Shown piece by piece: positions 1-7,001 of a stretch of DNA of 9,448 nucleotides. The translations under genes were made by a program, and so were the position numbers. The DNA comes from Alphaproteobacteria bacterium (lineage in GTDB: Bacteria > Pseudomonadota > Alphaproteobacteria > Rhizobiales > Aestuariivirgaceae), in contig JAHEJE010000098.1 of the NCBI GenBank assembly GCA_024639035.1, forward strand, positions 1 through 9,448, read 5' to 3'. A model generated the notes under the pieces. The model was not told the DNA's origin, did no database searches, and was given only the letters and a program-made list of their open reading frames with translations. How positions within the stretch are numbered: the first letter of the stretch is position 1; the number at the start of each line of letters is the position of its first letter.

Positions 1-2224
1 CCTGGCCGCCGGGATTGGTGAATTTCACCGCGTTGGACAGCAGGTTGAGGATGATCTGCTTCATCGAGCGGGCATCGGCGACGACGTTGGGCAGGTCGAG
101 TGACAGATTCTGGCGGATGACCACGCGGGCTGCCGTTGCCTGGTTCTGCAGCAGGCGCACGCATTCGGCGGTGGTCGCCTTGAGATCGACGCTGGTGAAG
201 TTCAATTCGGCCTTGCCGGCCTCGATCTTGGACAAATCGAGCAGGTCATTGATCAGCGACAGCAGATGGGTGCCGCTTTGATGGATGTCGCTGGCGTAGC
301 CGAGATATTGCGGGTTGCCGATTTCGCCGAAGCGCTCGGAGCGCATGACGTCGGAAAAACCGAGGATCGCGTTCAGCGGCGTGCGCAACTCGTGCGAGAT
401 GCGGGCAAGGAACTCCGACTTCTGGGCGCTGGAGTCCTCTGCATTCTTGATCGCGTCGCGCAGCTCGGCTTCGGTCTTCTTCCATTGGGTGATGTCGCGC
501 AGCACGGCGCAATAGCTGGCATGGGTGCCGGAGTGCAGCCGGTTGATGGTCATGAACAACGAGATTTCACCGCCCTGGGAGACCACGGCGGTGACCTCGC
601 GGCCATCGTTGAAGATCGAGGCGACACCGCTTTCGCTCAACGACGCAAGATAGGCCCTGAGCACCGGGCGGCTGTCTTCGTGCAGCAGGTCGGCGAACGG
701 CCGGCCGGCCACCTCGGCGAGGCGGAAGCCGAACAGGGCCTCGGCGCCGGCGGAGATACTGACGATTTCGCCGCTCTCGTTGAGGGTGACGAGGCCGTCT
801 GCGGCGATGTCGACGATGGTGCGCAGTTCGGCGTCTTCGCTGCCGACCGGCATGACGCGGGCGGGCTTGTCGACTTTTGCATCGGTGCGCGGCACCGGTG
901 CCGGCGGGGTGATGAATTCGGGTTTCTCGATGGCGGTCTGTGTCAATTTGACGAGAGCAGCCGGCGGCTTTTCCGGCTCGGGAGCGGTTTGCGGTTCTTC
1001 ACCGGCAGCAGCTGGCTGCAACTTCAGCTTGGATTGCCACATGACACCTTCGTGCCAGGGGAACTTGCTGGTGCGCGCCTGGACGGCGATGGCCGTGCCG
1101 GCCCCGGTGGTCACGGTCAGGCGACGGTCGGGTGTGCTGTGTTCGATCAGGTTTGCGCTCAGTCCGGATTTGGCGACCAGATCGGAGAAATCGTCGAACC
1201 CGAGCAAGCGCAAAGCAGCCGGATTGGCGTAATAGACCGCGTTCAGCTGGTGCAGGATCACGGCCTCGGGCGAGGGCTCGAGAAGATTGGCGATGGCCTG
1301 GGGCAACCTGGGCAGTGCGATTTTCGCAGGCACTGGCGCTGGCGGCGGCGGAGATGCGGGCGCAGGGTCAGGGGCCAGGCTGGGCGGCTTGATGGCGGCA
1401 ATCTTTCGGGCGATATCCGAAAGATCGGCAGTCTCACCGGATGAGCTTCCTGATGGACCGCGGTCGGGCGCGGGTGCGGGCGGCGGCGGCGCCGGGGTGG
1501 GGGGCTTGGCGTCACTGGCCAGCGAGCGCTCCAGGGCCCGGCGCTCGGTAACGTCCTCCAGCATGAGAAGAATCTGGCTGTCGGCCGCGGGCTCGGCGGT
1601 TTCGAGCCGGCGAAAAATGATGCGGACTTCCCGCTCGCCGTGGCGGGTCGCAAGTTTCCTCACGGTGGTTATGGTGCCGGCGTCCAGCGTGTGGCGGATC
1701 AGTTCCTCGGCAGTTGCTGCATTTTCCAACAGGTCATCGAGTGTCTGCAGGCGCGCCGGGTCGAGGATGTCGGCCGCGGCCTGGTTGGTGAAGATGGTCC
1801 GGCCGTCGGCTGCTACGACGACAATGGCGATCGGCATAGCCTCCAGGACGCCGGTCATCAGGGGCGAATCCGGGGCAACCTGGGTTACGGGACGTGACAC
1901 CACCAGCAGACCGTTGCGGCCGTCGGGCAGGGCGTGGATCTGGCAATCGCAGGTGACGGCGATGTCGCCGCCGGCGGTCGGAAGCGAGAAGGTTTCGCCC
2001 TGCGTCGACCCACGCTGCATGGTTGCACACAGTTCGGCAATGCGCTGGATGTCCGGGTGGCGCATGTCGAAAGCCTGGTCGATGAGATCGAACAAGGTGT
2101 CGCCGCCGAACTGGGCAATGCCCGGGGCGTTTGCCCAAACAATGCGCGCACGAGCGCCATCCCAAAGCCATGCAGCTCGGGGCGACGCTTGCAATTCGTC
2201 CAGCGAATTGGCGGCGGACTGCAT
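1..2224 (-). CDS. PAS-domain sensor histidine kinase, PdhS/PleC/DivJ-like (partial, C-terminus beyond left edge)
   Basis: Reading the minus strand from the ATG at 2224 gives 741 codons without a stop, still open at base 1. No membrane segment is visible, so the protein is probably cytoplasmic. Likely PAS-type segments lie at about residues 15-110, 122-230, 308-400 and 465-580, separated by proline/alanine-rich linkers (about 238-300 and 405-458). The HisKA dimerisation/phosphoacceptor domain follows, with H-box ISHELRTPLNAI and phospho-acceptor His611, then the conserved stretch around LINDLLDLSKIEAGK. The start of the ATPase domain with its N-box (IILNLLSNAVKFT, about 724-736) ends the window; the G boxes are outside it. 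The H-box region resembles kinases of the PleC/DivJ/PdhS group, which in alphaproteobacteria act on DivK and PleD in cell-cycle and polarity control; assignment to that group is inference. The start is supported by GGGAGAG about 10 bases upstream. The gene is divergent from the phasin. Confidence 0.93.
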   Translation of the reverse strand, partial: MQSAANSLDELQASPRAAWLWDGARARIVWANAPGIAQFGGDTLFDLIDQAFDMRHPDIQRIAELCATMQRGSTQGETFSLPTAGGDIAVTCDCQIHALPDGRNGLLVVSRPVTQVAPDSPLMTGVLEAMPIAIVVVAADGRTIFTNQAAADILDPARLQTLDDLLENAATAEELIRHTLDAGTITTVRKLATRHGEREVRIIFRRLETAEPAADSQILLMLEDVTERRALERSLASDAKPPTPAPPPPAPAPDRGPSGSSSGETADLSDIARKIAAIKPPSLAPDPAPASPPPPAPVPAKIALPRLPQAIANLLEPSPEAVILHQLNAVYYANPAALRLLGFDDFSDLVAKSGLSANLIEHSTPDRRLTVTTGAGTAIAVQARTSKFPWHEGVMWQSKLKLQPAAAGEEPQTAPEPEKPPAALVKLTQTAIEKPEFITPPAPVPRTDAKVDKPARVMPVGSEDAELRTIVDIAADGLVTLNESGEIVSISAGAEALFGFRLAEVAGRPFADLLHEDSRPVLRAYLASLSESGVASIFNDGREVTAVVSQGGEISLFMTINRLHSGTHASYCAVLRDITQWKKTEAELRDAIKNAEDSSAQKSEFLARISHELRTPLNAILGFSDVMRSERFGEIGNPQYLGYASDIHQSGTHLLSLINDLLDLSKIEAGKAELNFTSVDLKATTAECVRLLQNQATAARVVIRQNLSLDLPNVVADARSMKQIILNLLSNAVKFTNPGGQ

Positions 2225-2394
2225 TCTACAGTAACTCTCCCACCGGTCAGCAAACCGGCTCAAAACAACGCAAACCCCAGCACGTCGCCTCCGCCAGGAA
2301 AATATCTTGCCGCAGTGCCTGAACACGAAAATAGACCGAGTTTAGCAATTGCGTCCATCCCTTATTAACCACGCAGGGCGGATTCGATCTATTT

Positions 2395-2430
2395 ATGGTG
2401 CAGTGCAATAAAAATGTTGCAATGCACCAT
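2395..2430. promoter_or_regulatory. Palindromic operator upstream of phasin, probable PhaR-type site
   Basis: Arms ATGGTGCAGTGCAA (2395-2408) and TTGCAATGCACCAT (2417-2430) are inverted repeats matching at 13 of 14 positions around an 8-base AT-rich loop. Each arm itself contains a TGC-N3-GCA palindrome (2399-2407 and 2418-2426), 19 bp apart centre to centre, or about two helical turns. As I recall it, the alphaproteobacterial regulator PhaR, which represses phasin genes until polyhydroxybutyrate is present, recognises short palindromes of this type. The right arm covers the -35 element of the phasin promoter, which fits repression by blocking RNA polymerase. The binding protein itself is inferred; no phaR gene is in the window. 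Confidence 0.65.
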
Positions 2431-2445
2431 GCGAGTTGCTATATT
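2417..2445 (+). promoter_or_regulatory. Sigma-70-type promoter of the phasin gene
   Basis: TTGCAA (2417-2422) and TATATT (2440-2445) are separated by exactly 17 bases. TGC directly before the -10 makes it an extended -10 element. Transcription would begin near 2452, leaving a leader of about 34 bases before the ATG at 2486. The -35 lies inside the right arm of the palindromic operator. Confidence 0.6.
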
Positions 2446-2485
2446 GACCTTACTGAGTTTTGAACGCCAAACGATGGAGCGCAAA

Positions 2486-2947
2486 ATGACTACCAGCAAA
2501 TCCAAAACCACCCGGAATAAGCCCGAGTTCCCGATGGGCGCCGAAATGCCAGCCGATGCCAAGGCATTCGTTGAGAAAACCGTTGATCAGGCCCAGGCCG
2601 CTGCCGAAAAGGCCAGCGAATTTGCCCACGGCAACGTCCAGGTTTTCGATGCAAGCGCCAATGCCTTCAAGAATAACGCAGCCGAGCTGCAGCTGAAGGC
2701 GATCGAGTTTGCCCAGGCCAACCTGAACGACGTGTTTGCACTGAGCCGCCAGCTTTTGTCTACCGACAAGCCGGAGACAGCCATTGAAGCCGGCAAGACC
2801 TATGTCGAGAATTTCGGCAAGACGCTTGTCGATCAGGCAACGGAACTCAATGCACTGACGGTGAAGCTGGCACAGGAAACGGCAAAGCCGGTGCAGGATA
2901 TCGCCAACAAGTCGGTGGCGGATTTCAAGAAGGACTTCTCTGCCTAG
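2486..2947 (+). CDS. Phasin family protein (polyhydroxyalkanoate granule-associated)
   Basis: The predicted protein has 153 residues and is almost wholly helical and amphipathic, rich in Ala, Lys, Glu and Gln and without Cys or Trp. It matches the alphaproteobacterial phasin pattern: a short charged disordered N-terminus (about 1-22), then helices through repeated segments such as AAAEKASEFAHGN, LKAIEFAQANLNDVFALSRQLLS, ending with AKPVQDIANKSVADFKK. Phasins coat PHA storage granules and control their size and number. The ATG at 2486 is preferred because GGAG (2476-2479) sits six bases upstream. In-frame ATGs at 2474 and 2414 are less likely: the first overlaps this Shine-Dalgarno sequence, and the second lies in the operator upstream of the predicted transcription start. 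The gene has its own promoter and terminator, so it is probably monocistronic and responsive to PHA through the upstream palindrome. The name is given at family level because several phasin paralogs are usual. Confidence 0.93.
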   Translation: MTTSKSKTTRNKPEFPMGAEMPADAKAFVEKTVDQAQAAAEKASEFAHGNVQVFDASANAFKNNAAELQLKAIEFAQANLNDVFALSRQLLSTDKPETAIEAGKTYVENFGKTLVDQATELNALTVKLAQETAKPVQDIANKSVADFKKDFSA

Positions 2948-2978
2948 TCAGCCGGCGATCCGACGCTGAAAGCTGATC

Positions 2979-3006
2979 AGGGCCCGCCTTTGCGCGGGCC
3001 CTTTTT
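2979..3006 (+). terminator. Intrinsic terminator after phasin
   Basis: A perfect 9-bp stem pairs AGGGCCCGC (2979-2987) with GCGGGCCCT (2994-3002) around a six-base loop CTTTGC. A T-run (3002-3006) follows. It lies 31 bases after the phasin stop codon and separates it from the tRNA gene. Confidence 0.9.
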
Positions 3007-3056
3007 GCGTGCTCCGATGAATTGCACACACACGCCCCGGCGATGTCAGACAAGGC

Positions 3057-3085
3057 TTGAAATGCTGACTGTCTCAGCATAGTTT
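3057..3085 (+). promoter_or_regulatory. Probable tRNA-His promoter
   Basis: TTGAAA (3057-3062) and TAGTTT (3080-3085) are 17 bases apart, placing the transcription start near 3092, just before the mature tRNA. The spacer is largely a perfect 7-bp inverted repeat, ATGCTGA (3062-3068) and TCAGCAT (3074-3080). The -10 match is moderate. Confidence 0.45.
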
Positions 3086-3098
3086 GCGCCCGTGACGT

Positions 3099-3175
3099 GC
3101 CGCCTTAGCTCAGTTGGTTAGAGCGCCGGATTGTGGATCCGGAGGTCCCCTGTTCAAACCAGGGAGGCGGTACCA
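3099..3175 (+). tRNA. trnH: tRNA-His (anticodon GTG)
   Basis: A complete cloverleaf can be folded by eye. The acceptor stem pairs GCCGCCT (3099-3105) with AGGCGGT (3165-3171). The anticodon stem CCGGA/TCCGG encloses loop TTGTGGA, with anticodon GTG at 3133-3135. The T stem CCCTG/CAGGG encloses TTCAAAC, and CCA is encoded (3173-3175). The first acceptor pair is G1:U72 and the discriminator is A73. The base before position 1 is T, so the extra G-1 typical of tRNA-His is not encoded. Such tRNA-His genes are known from many alphaproteobacteria, which use a divergent histidyl-tRNA synthetase that does not need G-1. The gene stands alone, 24 bases from the end of the converging glycosyltransferase gene. 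Confidence 0.97.
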
Positions 3176-3199
3176 TCTCTCTCAATCAACAGAACGGCG

Positions 3200-4111
3200 T
3201 CAAGCGGCCTGAGCGTGCTCCAGGCCGTTGAGGATATCGTCCACGCCGGGGGCGCGGTTCATGACGTCGACGGCGTCGTGGCGGACATGGTCGTGGGCCA
3301 TCTCATCGGCCAGCATCCGGTCGGTGACCAGGCCGGCGTCGTAACACTCCTTCAGCAGGGCAAAGAACAGGTTTTCCTGGCGCCGGTCGGGGTGGCGTTT
3401 GTAGCGCAGCGGCAGGCGAAAGCCGTTGCGGCCCAGCAGTCGTGCAACCAGCGGGAAGGGGATGCGGTTGGTGTAGTCGATGGGCAGGCCGGTCTTCCAG
3501 GGCTGGGTGCGGCGCTTGGTGTTGTGCAGCAACCGGGTGTCGGCCGACAGGTGGTCGAAGTCGTTCCACTTGTTGTCCAGTTTGCCGATGCTGTCGCGCG
3601 GCTCGGTGGCGAGGGTGATCCAGTCGTCGTAGTCGCGCTCGAAGCGGAACATCTCCTCGAAGTTCCGGCGCACGTTCCAGTGCTTGAGCTTGGCGCAATC
3701 GAGCAGCATGACGCTGGTCGCCACGTAATCCTCACGGCCATTGTGGCCGGGGCGCGGCTTGGCCAGGATCGCCTTGCCCTGCATGTCGATGTCGAAAAGG
3801 TCGGCGACGTCGCCGGTGGCAAAGACATCCGGGTCGATGACGATGGCGCGGCCGGTATAGCCCATCAGTTCGGGTGGCATGAAGCGCAGCGGGGTAAACG
3901 ATTGCAGATCGTCGTTGACCCAGACACGCTTGGTGCCGGCGCGCAGGAACTCGCGAGCCTCGAAGTCGTTGAAGAAATCATGTGCCTTGTGCTCGATGAT
4001 CGCCACGTCGAAAGCATCGGGGCGCTTGGAGTTGCGCTTCAGGGAGTGCTTGGCGACGATGGCGCCGACAATCTGCTTGGCGTTTGTGTGAACAAAGACC
4101 GTGTTCTTCAT
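3200..4111 (-). CDS. GT8-like glycosyltransferase (GT-A fold, DxD motif)
   Basis: The predicted protein has 303 residues and is soluble, with no signal peptide or membrane helix. It begins MKNTVFVHTNAKQIVGA, a typical first beta strand of nucleotide-sugar-binding GT-A enzymes. The metal/nucleotide-sugar DxD motif is seen as AIVIDPDVFATGDVADLF (D93-x-D95). A C-terminal LLHNT...QPW element (His196 to Trp205) matches the His-x-x-(5-6)-(K/Q)PW signature of GT8-like enzymes that helps hold the metal and diphosphate. Donor and acceptor sugars cannot be told. An upstream in-frame start would give 336 residues, but the ATG at 4111 is preferred: the protein then begins at the first beta strand, GGGA lies about 9 bases upstream, and a possible -10 at 4162-4157 lies between the starts. 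The gene diverges from fusion A across 176 bases, and its 3' end converges on tRNA-His. The neighbours point to surface-polysaccharide work. A family outside GT8 with the same fold is possible. Confidence 0.8.
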   Translation of the reverse strand: MKNTVFVHTNAKQIVGAIVAKHSLKRNSKRPDAFDVAIIEHKAHDFFNDFEAREFLRAGTKRVWVNDDLQSFTPLRFMPPELMGYTGRAIVIDPDVFATGDVADLFDIDMQGKAILAKPRPGHNGREDYVATSVMLLDCAKLKHWNVRRNFEEMFRFERDYDDWITLATEPRDSIGKLDNKWNDFDHLSADTRLLHNTKRRTQPWKTGLPIDYTNRIPFPLVARLLGRNGFRLPLRYKRHPDRRQENLFFALLKECYDAGLVTDRMLADEMAHDHVRHDAVDVMNRAPGVDDILNGLEHAQAA

Positions 4112-4156
4112 GATGTGGAATCCCGTTGCGGGCGTGCGGTTGACCGTTTTGATGGC

Positions 4157-4162
4157 ATCATA
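4157..4162 (-). promoter_or_regulatory. Possible -10 element for the glycosyltransferase gene
   Basis: On the minus strand TATGAT (4162 to 4157) matches the -10 consensus at five of six bases and would start transcription about 40 bases before the ATG at 4111. The corresponding -35 (TGTCAA, 17 bases upstream) is weak, so this is tentative. If real, it excludes the longer in-frame starts at 4210 and 4186. Confidence 0.25.
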
Positions 4163-4287
4163 TACCACTGCCGACGCCGTTGACATATGCTGTACTTGGG
4201 TGGAAGACAAACTTCAAGATGGCGGCCGTGCGAAGGCAGATCCATCACATTTCGGCGGGCGCGCCGCAACACCAGACAAGAGAACCG

Positions 4288-5550
4288 ATGGCGGACAGTC
4301 CCAAGTCAAGCACCGACGCGGCGGCCGATTCACTTGCAGAGTTCGCCGACCGTGAGGCGCTGAAGTATCAGTCGTTCGAACTGGCCGACGGACAAAAGAC
4401 CGAAGGCCATGACCGCAGCTATCTGAACGATGTGATCTTCAGTGACGATCTCACCGGCAAACGGGTCTTGGACATAGGCTGTTTTCTCGGGTTCTTTTGT
4501 GTCGAAAGCGCCAGGCGCGGGGCGCTTGCGACCGGCATCGAGCCGGACCGGGAGTGCGCGCGTCAGGCCGCCGAGATTACGCGGCTGCAGGGGCTCGATG
4601 CCGAGATCATATGCGGCGACTTCGAGACGCTTGATTTCGGCGAAGACCGCTTCGATGTGATCCTGTGCCTGAATGTCCTGCACCACATGTATGACGCGAT
4701 CGGCGCCGTGCGCAAAATGATGGCGCTGTGCGATGAGCGGATCGTCATCGAGTTTGCCGCGCCCAACATGCGCGACCTGATCACCGGCCGGCAATCGCCG
4801 CTGGCGGTTGCGCTGAACACTCTGCCGGTCGTCATGCTGGGTTCGCCGAAGCGCGGGTACGATGCCCTGTCGCGCACTCACATGTTCACCGGCAAGGCGA
4901 TGCGGGTGCTGTTCAATTCGATGTCCAACGCCTTCGAGCCGCTTGAAATCACCAGGTCGCCGTTCAAGGGCCGGCTGCTGCTGCATGCGCGAAAGCGCAA
5001 GATCTCACATCTCGCCGTCGTCGTCGGGCCAACCTCGAGCGGCAAGAGCACGCTGTTCGGCAAACTGAAAGACGACCCGGCAATGCGGGCGCGGTTCGGC
5101 TTGAACGGCGGCACCTGGCACGGCATTCACGGGCACGACATCGACCTGCCTGGCGGGCGGGTCGACGGGGCTATCGTGCATTACGACCTGTTGCGGCCCT
5201 ACCGGCGCAGTATCCGCACATTCGACAGGGATCCGCGCAACGACCTGATGGCGGTTGCCGACAAGGTCACTGTGATTACCCTGATGCCGCCGCTGAAGGT
5301 GTTGAAAGAGCGGTTGATCAAGAACGAGCTGTCGGGCTTCAACCTGAAAAGCCGTAAACGCCAGAAGCATATTCTGAAACGCTACGAGGATCCCGGGTTC
5401 CTGAAGTCCTGGTATGGGCAGTGGTTCGAGTTCACCGACGGCTTCGGCGACAGGATCGTCGGCAACCACGTCTACGTATCGCACGGAGACACCGAGACGA
5501 TCGTACCGGCGGCCGATTGGCAGGCGCTGTTTGACCGGCAGAGCGTTTGA
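4288..5550 (+). CDS. Fusion A: class I SAM-methyltransferase + P-loop kinase-like protein, both halves intact
   Basis: The predicted cytoplasmic protein has 420 residues. N-terminal half: Rossmann methyltransferase with motif I VLDIGCFLG (60-68), acidic end of strand 2 at Glu85 (TGIEPD), GDFETLDF (110-117), and FDVILCLNVLHHM (122-134), a post-I/IV signature of small-molecule O- or N-methyltransferases. C-terminal half: strand HLAVVV followed by a perfect Walker A GPTSSGKST (247-255), then AIVHYDLLRP with Asp300, a strand VTVITLMPP, a very basic lid-like stretch (about 337-365) and WYGQWFEF (375-382). This fits a nucleoside-triphosphate-dependent kinase, but the phosphate acceptor is unknown. 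I do not recognise a named family for the fusion. The ATG at 4288 is preferred over an upstream TTG (4180) and ATG (4219), because AAGAGA precedes it and the N-terminus then matches fusion B in length. It ends six bases from the converging end of fusion B. Confidence 0.82.
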   Translation: MADSPKSSTDAAADSLAEFADREALKYQSFELADGQKTEGHDRSYLNDVIFSDDLTGKRVLDIGCFLGFFCVESARRGALATGIEPDRECARQAAEITRLQGLDAEIICGDFETLDFGEDRFDVILCLNVLHHMYDAIGAVRKMMALCDERIVIEFAAPNMRDLITGRQSPLAVALNTLPVVMLGSPKRGYDALSRTHMFTGKAMRVLFNSMSNAFEPLEITRSPFKGRLLLHARKRKISHLAVVVGPTSSGKSTLFGKLKDDPAMRARFGLNGGTWHGIHGHDIDLPGGRVDGAIVHYDLLRPYRRSIRTFDRDPRNDLMAVADKVTVITLMPPLKVLKERLIKNELSGFNLKSRKRQKHILKRYEDPGFLKSWYGQWFEFTDGFGDRIVGNHVYVSHGDTETIVPAADWQALFDRQSV

Positions 5551-5556
5551 CTGCCG

Positions 5557-6822
5557 TCAGCTCCGCAGGCTGGCGGCGATCTTTGACCAGGCGGTGCGAT
5601 CAATGAACTGCGGGACGTCCGGCGACATGTCGAGGATCACCTGGTCGTCGTTGCGGGTCTCCAGGTAATCGAACCAGCCATCGTAGTGGCCGACGATCTC
5701 GGCCGGGTTCTCGTAGCTGAAATAGATCCGGCGCTCGCGCTTACTCGGTCGCTTGAAGGTGCCGTAGCCGAAACGGCTGTCGGTGAGCTGCTTGCGCAGT
5801 TTTTCAGGCGCGGTCCACAGGGTGACGTAGGTGATCTTCTCGGCGCAGGACAGGATGTCCAGGTTGTCGTCGCGGCTGTAGACGTTGCCGGTGCGCATGA
5901 AGGCGCGCATGATGTCGTAGCCGATCACGGCGGTATCGAGATGGGCTCTGTGCTGCGGTCGGCCGGGTGTCGAATCGAGGAGCATGGTGTCGGCCGGCAG
6001 TGCCAGCTTTTCGGCGACCTCGGGATAGCCGCCACGGGTGATATTGGTGCAAAACCTGTCGAGGCCGATGCCGACAGGACCGGCGACGACGACCAGATGG
6101 CCGATCTTGCGGCGGTGGGCGGTGGCGATGAAGCGGTCCTTGTGTTCAGATTTCTTGATGTCGACGCGGGCGTAGATGCGCCGGTGGTGGACCAGGATGT
6201 TGTGGATGGCACCGGGGGTTATGAAAAACCGCTTGAGCTTGCGGCCGCGGGTCGGAGTCTTGCCGACATAGATGATCGGAGCCTTGGCCAGCAGGTTGCC
6301 GAACAGCGGCAGAATGCCGAGCCGGCGGCGGTCGTGCGGACCGAGCGAGGCCATTTCCAGGATCAGGCGTTCGTCGGCGACTTCGGTCAGGCTGTTCAAC
6401 ACCGACAGCGGGTTGGTCAGGTGGTGCAGGACGTTCAGGCACAGGACGAAATCGAACTTCTCGGTCAGGGTGTCGCGTTCCAGATCGACGGTGCCGAATT
6501 CGACGTCAAGACCGAGACACTCGGCCTTCAGCTTGTTCTTGCGGATGGTGTCGGGCTCGACGTCGAGGCCCATGACCCGGCTTGCGCCGCGGCGGGCGGC
6601 CTCAAAGCACAACGCGCCCTCGCTGCATCCGAGATCGAGGACGCTCTTGCCGGTCAGGTCATCGGGAAAGATCTGGCGCGCGGTGTTCGAGCGGTCGCGG
6701 CCCTCGGTCGCCAGGCCGTAGCCCAACTCGATGCGGTGATATCTGAACGTCTCGGTCGCCAGCAGATGCTCGACCTGTTCGCGCGTCCAGCGCGGCGCGT
6801 TCGGCGCAGAATGGTCCGGCAA
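5557..6822 (-). CDS. Fusion B: SAM-methyltransferase + P-loop-like protein with degenerate Walker A
   Basis: This 421-residue paralog of fusion A aligns over its whole length (e.g. DDLTGKxVLDxGC, DERxxxE, Y-x-x-WF). The methyltransferase half is intact: VLDLGCSEG (61-69), Asp87 (GLDVEP) and FDFVLCLNVLHHL (123-135). In the second half the strand HLVVVAGP is kept, but the P-loop reads GPVGIGLDR (248-256): the invariant Lys is Leu254 and the following Ser/Thr is Asp255. GYDIMR (Asp303), the lysine/arginine-rich lid-like stretch and HYDGWFDYLE (379-388) remain. ATP hydrolysis by this half is therefore doubtful; it may be structural, regulatory or ligand-binding. The TTG start at 6822 is chosen because AAGAGG lies seven bases upstream and the N-terminus then aligns with fusion A. 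A GTG at 6927 would add 35 unrelated residues. Fusion B converges on A and diverges from C. Confidence 0.78.
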   Translation of the reverse strand: MPDHSAPNAPRWTREQVEHLLATETFRYHRIELGYGLATEGRDRSNTARQIFPDDLTGKSVLDLGCSEGALCFEAARRGASRVMGLDVEPDTIRKNKLKAECLGLDVEFGTVDLERDTLTEKFDFVLCLNVLHHLTNPLSVLNSLTEVADERLILEMASLGPHDRRRLGILPLFGNLLAKAPIIYVGKTPTRGRKLKRFFITPGAIHNILVHHRRIYARVDIKKSEHKDRFIATAHRRKIGHLVVVAGPVGIGLDRFCTNITRGGYPEVAEKLALPADTMLLDSTPGRPQHRAHLDTAVIGYDIMRAFMRTGNVYSRDDNLDILSCAEKITYVTLWTAPEKLRKQLTDSRFGYGTFKRPSKRERRIYFSYENPAEIVGHYDGWFDYLETRNDDQVILDMSPDVPQFIDRTAWSKIAASLRS

Positions 6823-6829
6823 GATTCTT

Positions 6830-6835
6830 CCTCTT
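6830..6835 (-). promoter_or_regulatory. Shine-Dalgarno sequence that fixes the TTG start of fusion B
   Basis: AAGAGG on the minus strand (6835 to 6830) is followed by seven bases and then TTG at 6822. No ATG occurs between here and the conserved domain, so this ribosome binding site is the main reason for a TTG start. Confidence 0.6.
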
Positions 6836-6850
6836 GGATGGTATCCCCAA

Positions 6851-6907
6851 CAATTCGCGCCCTGATACCGCGTTCGCCGGCCCGAGGGAAGGGGTTTGCG
6901 CGAATTG
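6851..6907. promoter_or_regulatory. Perfect 10-bp inverted repeat between divergent fusions B and C
   Basis: CAATTCGCGC (6851-6860) and GCGCGAATTG (6898-6907) are exact inverted copies separated by 37 bases, in the divergent intergenic region. The 47-bp centre spacing (about 4.5 turns) could suit a dimeric or looping regulator acting on both genes. Function is inferred from position and symmetry only. Confidence 0.35.
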
Positions 6908-6933
6908 CCGTGGCGGATTGATCGCACTTGCGG

Positions 6934-6961
6934 TTGACCGTGCCCGGCGCGGCGCTGTAAG
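6934..6961 (+). promoter_or_regulatory. Possible promoter of fusion C operon
   Basis: TTGACC (6934-6939) and TGTAAG (6956-6961) are 16 bases apart. The -35 matches consensus at five positions and the -10 at four. Transcription would begin near 6968, about 49 bases before the GTG at 7017, which agrees with a start downstream of the ATG at 6834. Confidence 0.35.
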
Positions 6962-7001
6962 GCTTGCGCGCGATTGTGCCAGCCCCCTCGTTGCCGGGCC
7001 C

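Noticed and set aside
266..1444. Open reading frame of 392 codons on the plus strand
   Set aside because: It lies antisense to the histidine kinase, whose PAS, H-box and N-box motifs are unmistakable. The predicted protein has no recognisable motif and is typical of GC-rich antisense frames.
1287..2234. Open reading frame of 315 codons on the plus strand
   Set aside because: Antisense to the kinase N-terminal region, rich in Ala, Ser, Arg and Gly, with no domain signature.
2225..2394. CtrA box (TTAA-N7-TTAA) near the cell-cycle-type kinase
   Set aside because: Single TTAA motifs occur but no pair with the proper spacing was found.
2414..2485. ATG at 2414 as phasin start
   Set aside because: It falls within the operator and upstream of the predicted transcription start; the ATG at 2486 has a well-spaced GGAG.
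3131..4183. Open reading frame of 350 codons on the plus strand
   Set aside because: It begins inside tRNA-His and is antisense to the glycosyltransferase, which has the DxD and LLHNT...QPW motifs.
3176..4300. Mobile-element boundary downstream of the tRNA gene
   Set aside because: No integrase and no copy of the tRNA 3' end could be seen in the window, so an island is only a hypothesis.
5686..6921. Open reading frame of 411 codons on the plus strand
   Set aside because: Antisense shadow of fusion B; fusion B aligns with A and C, while this frame resembles nothing.
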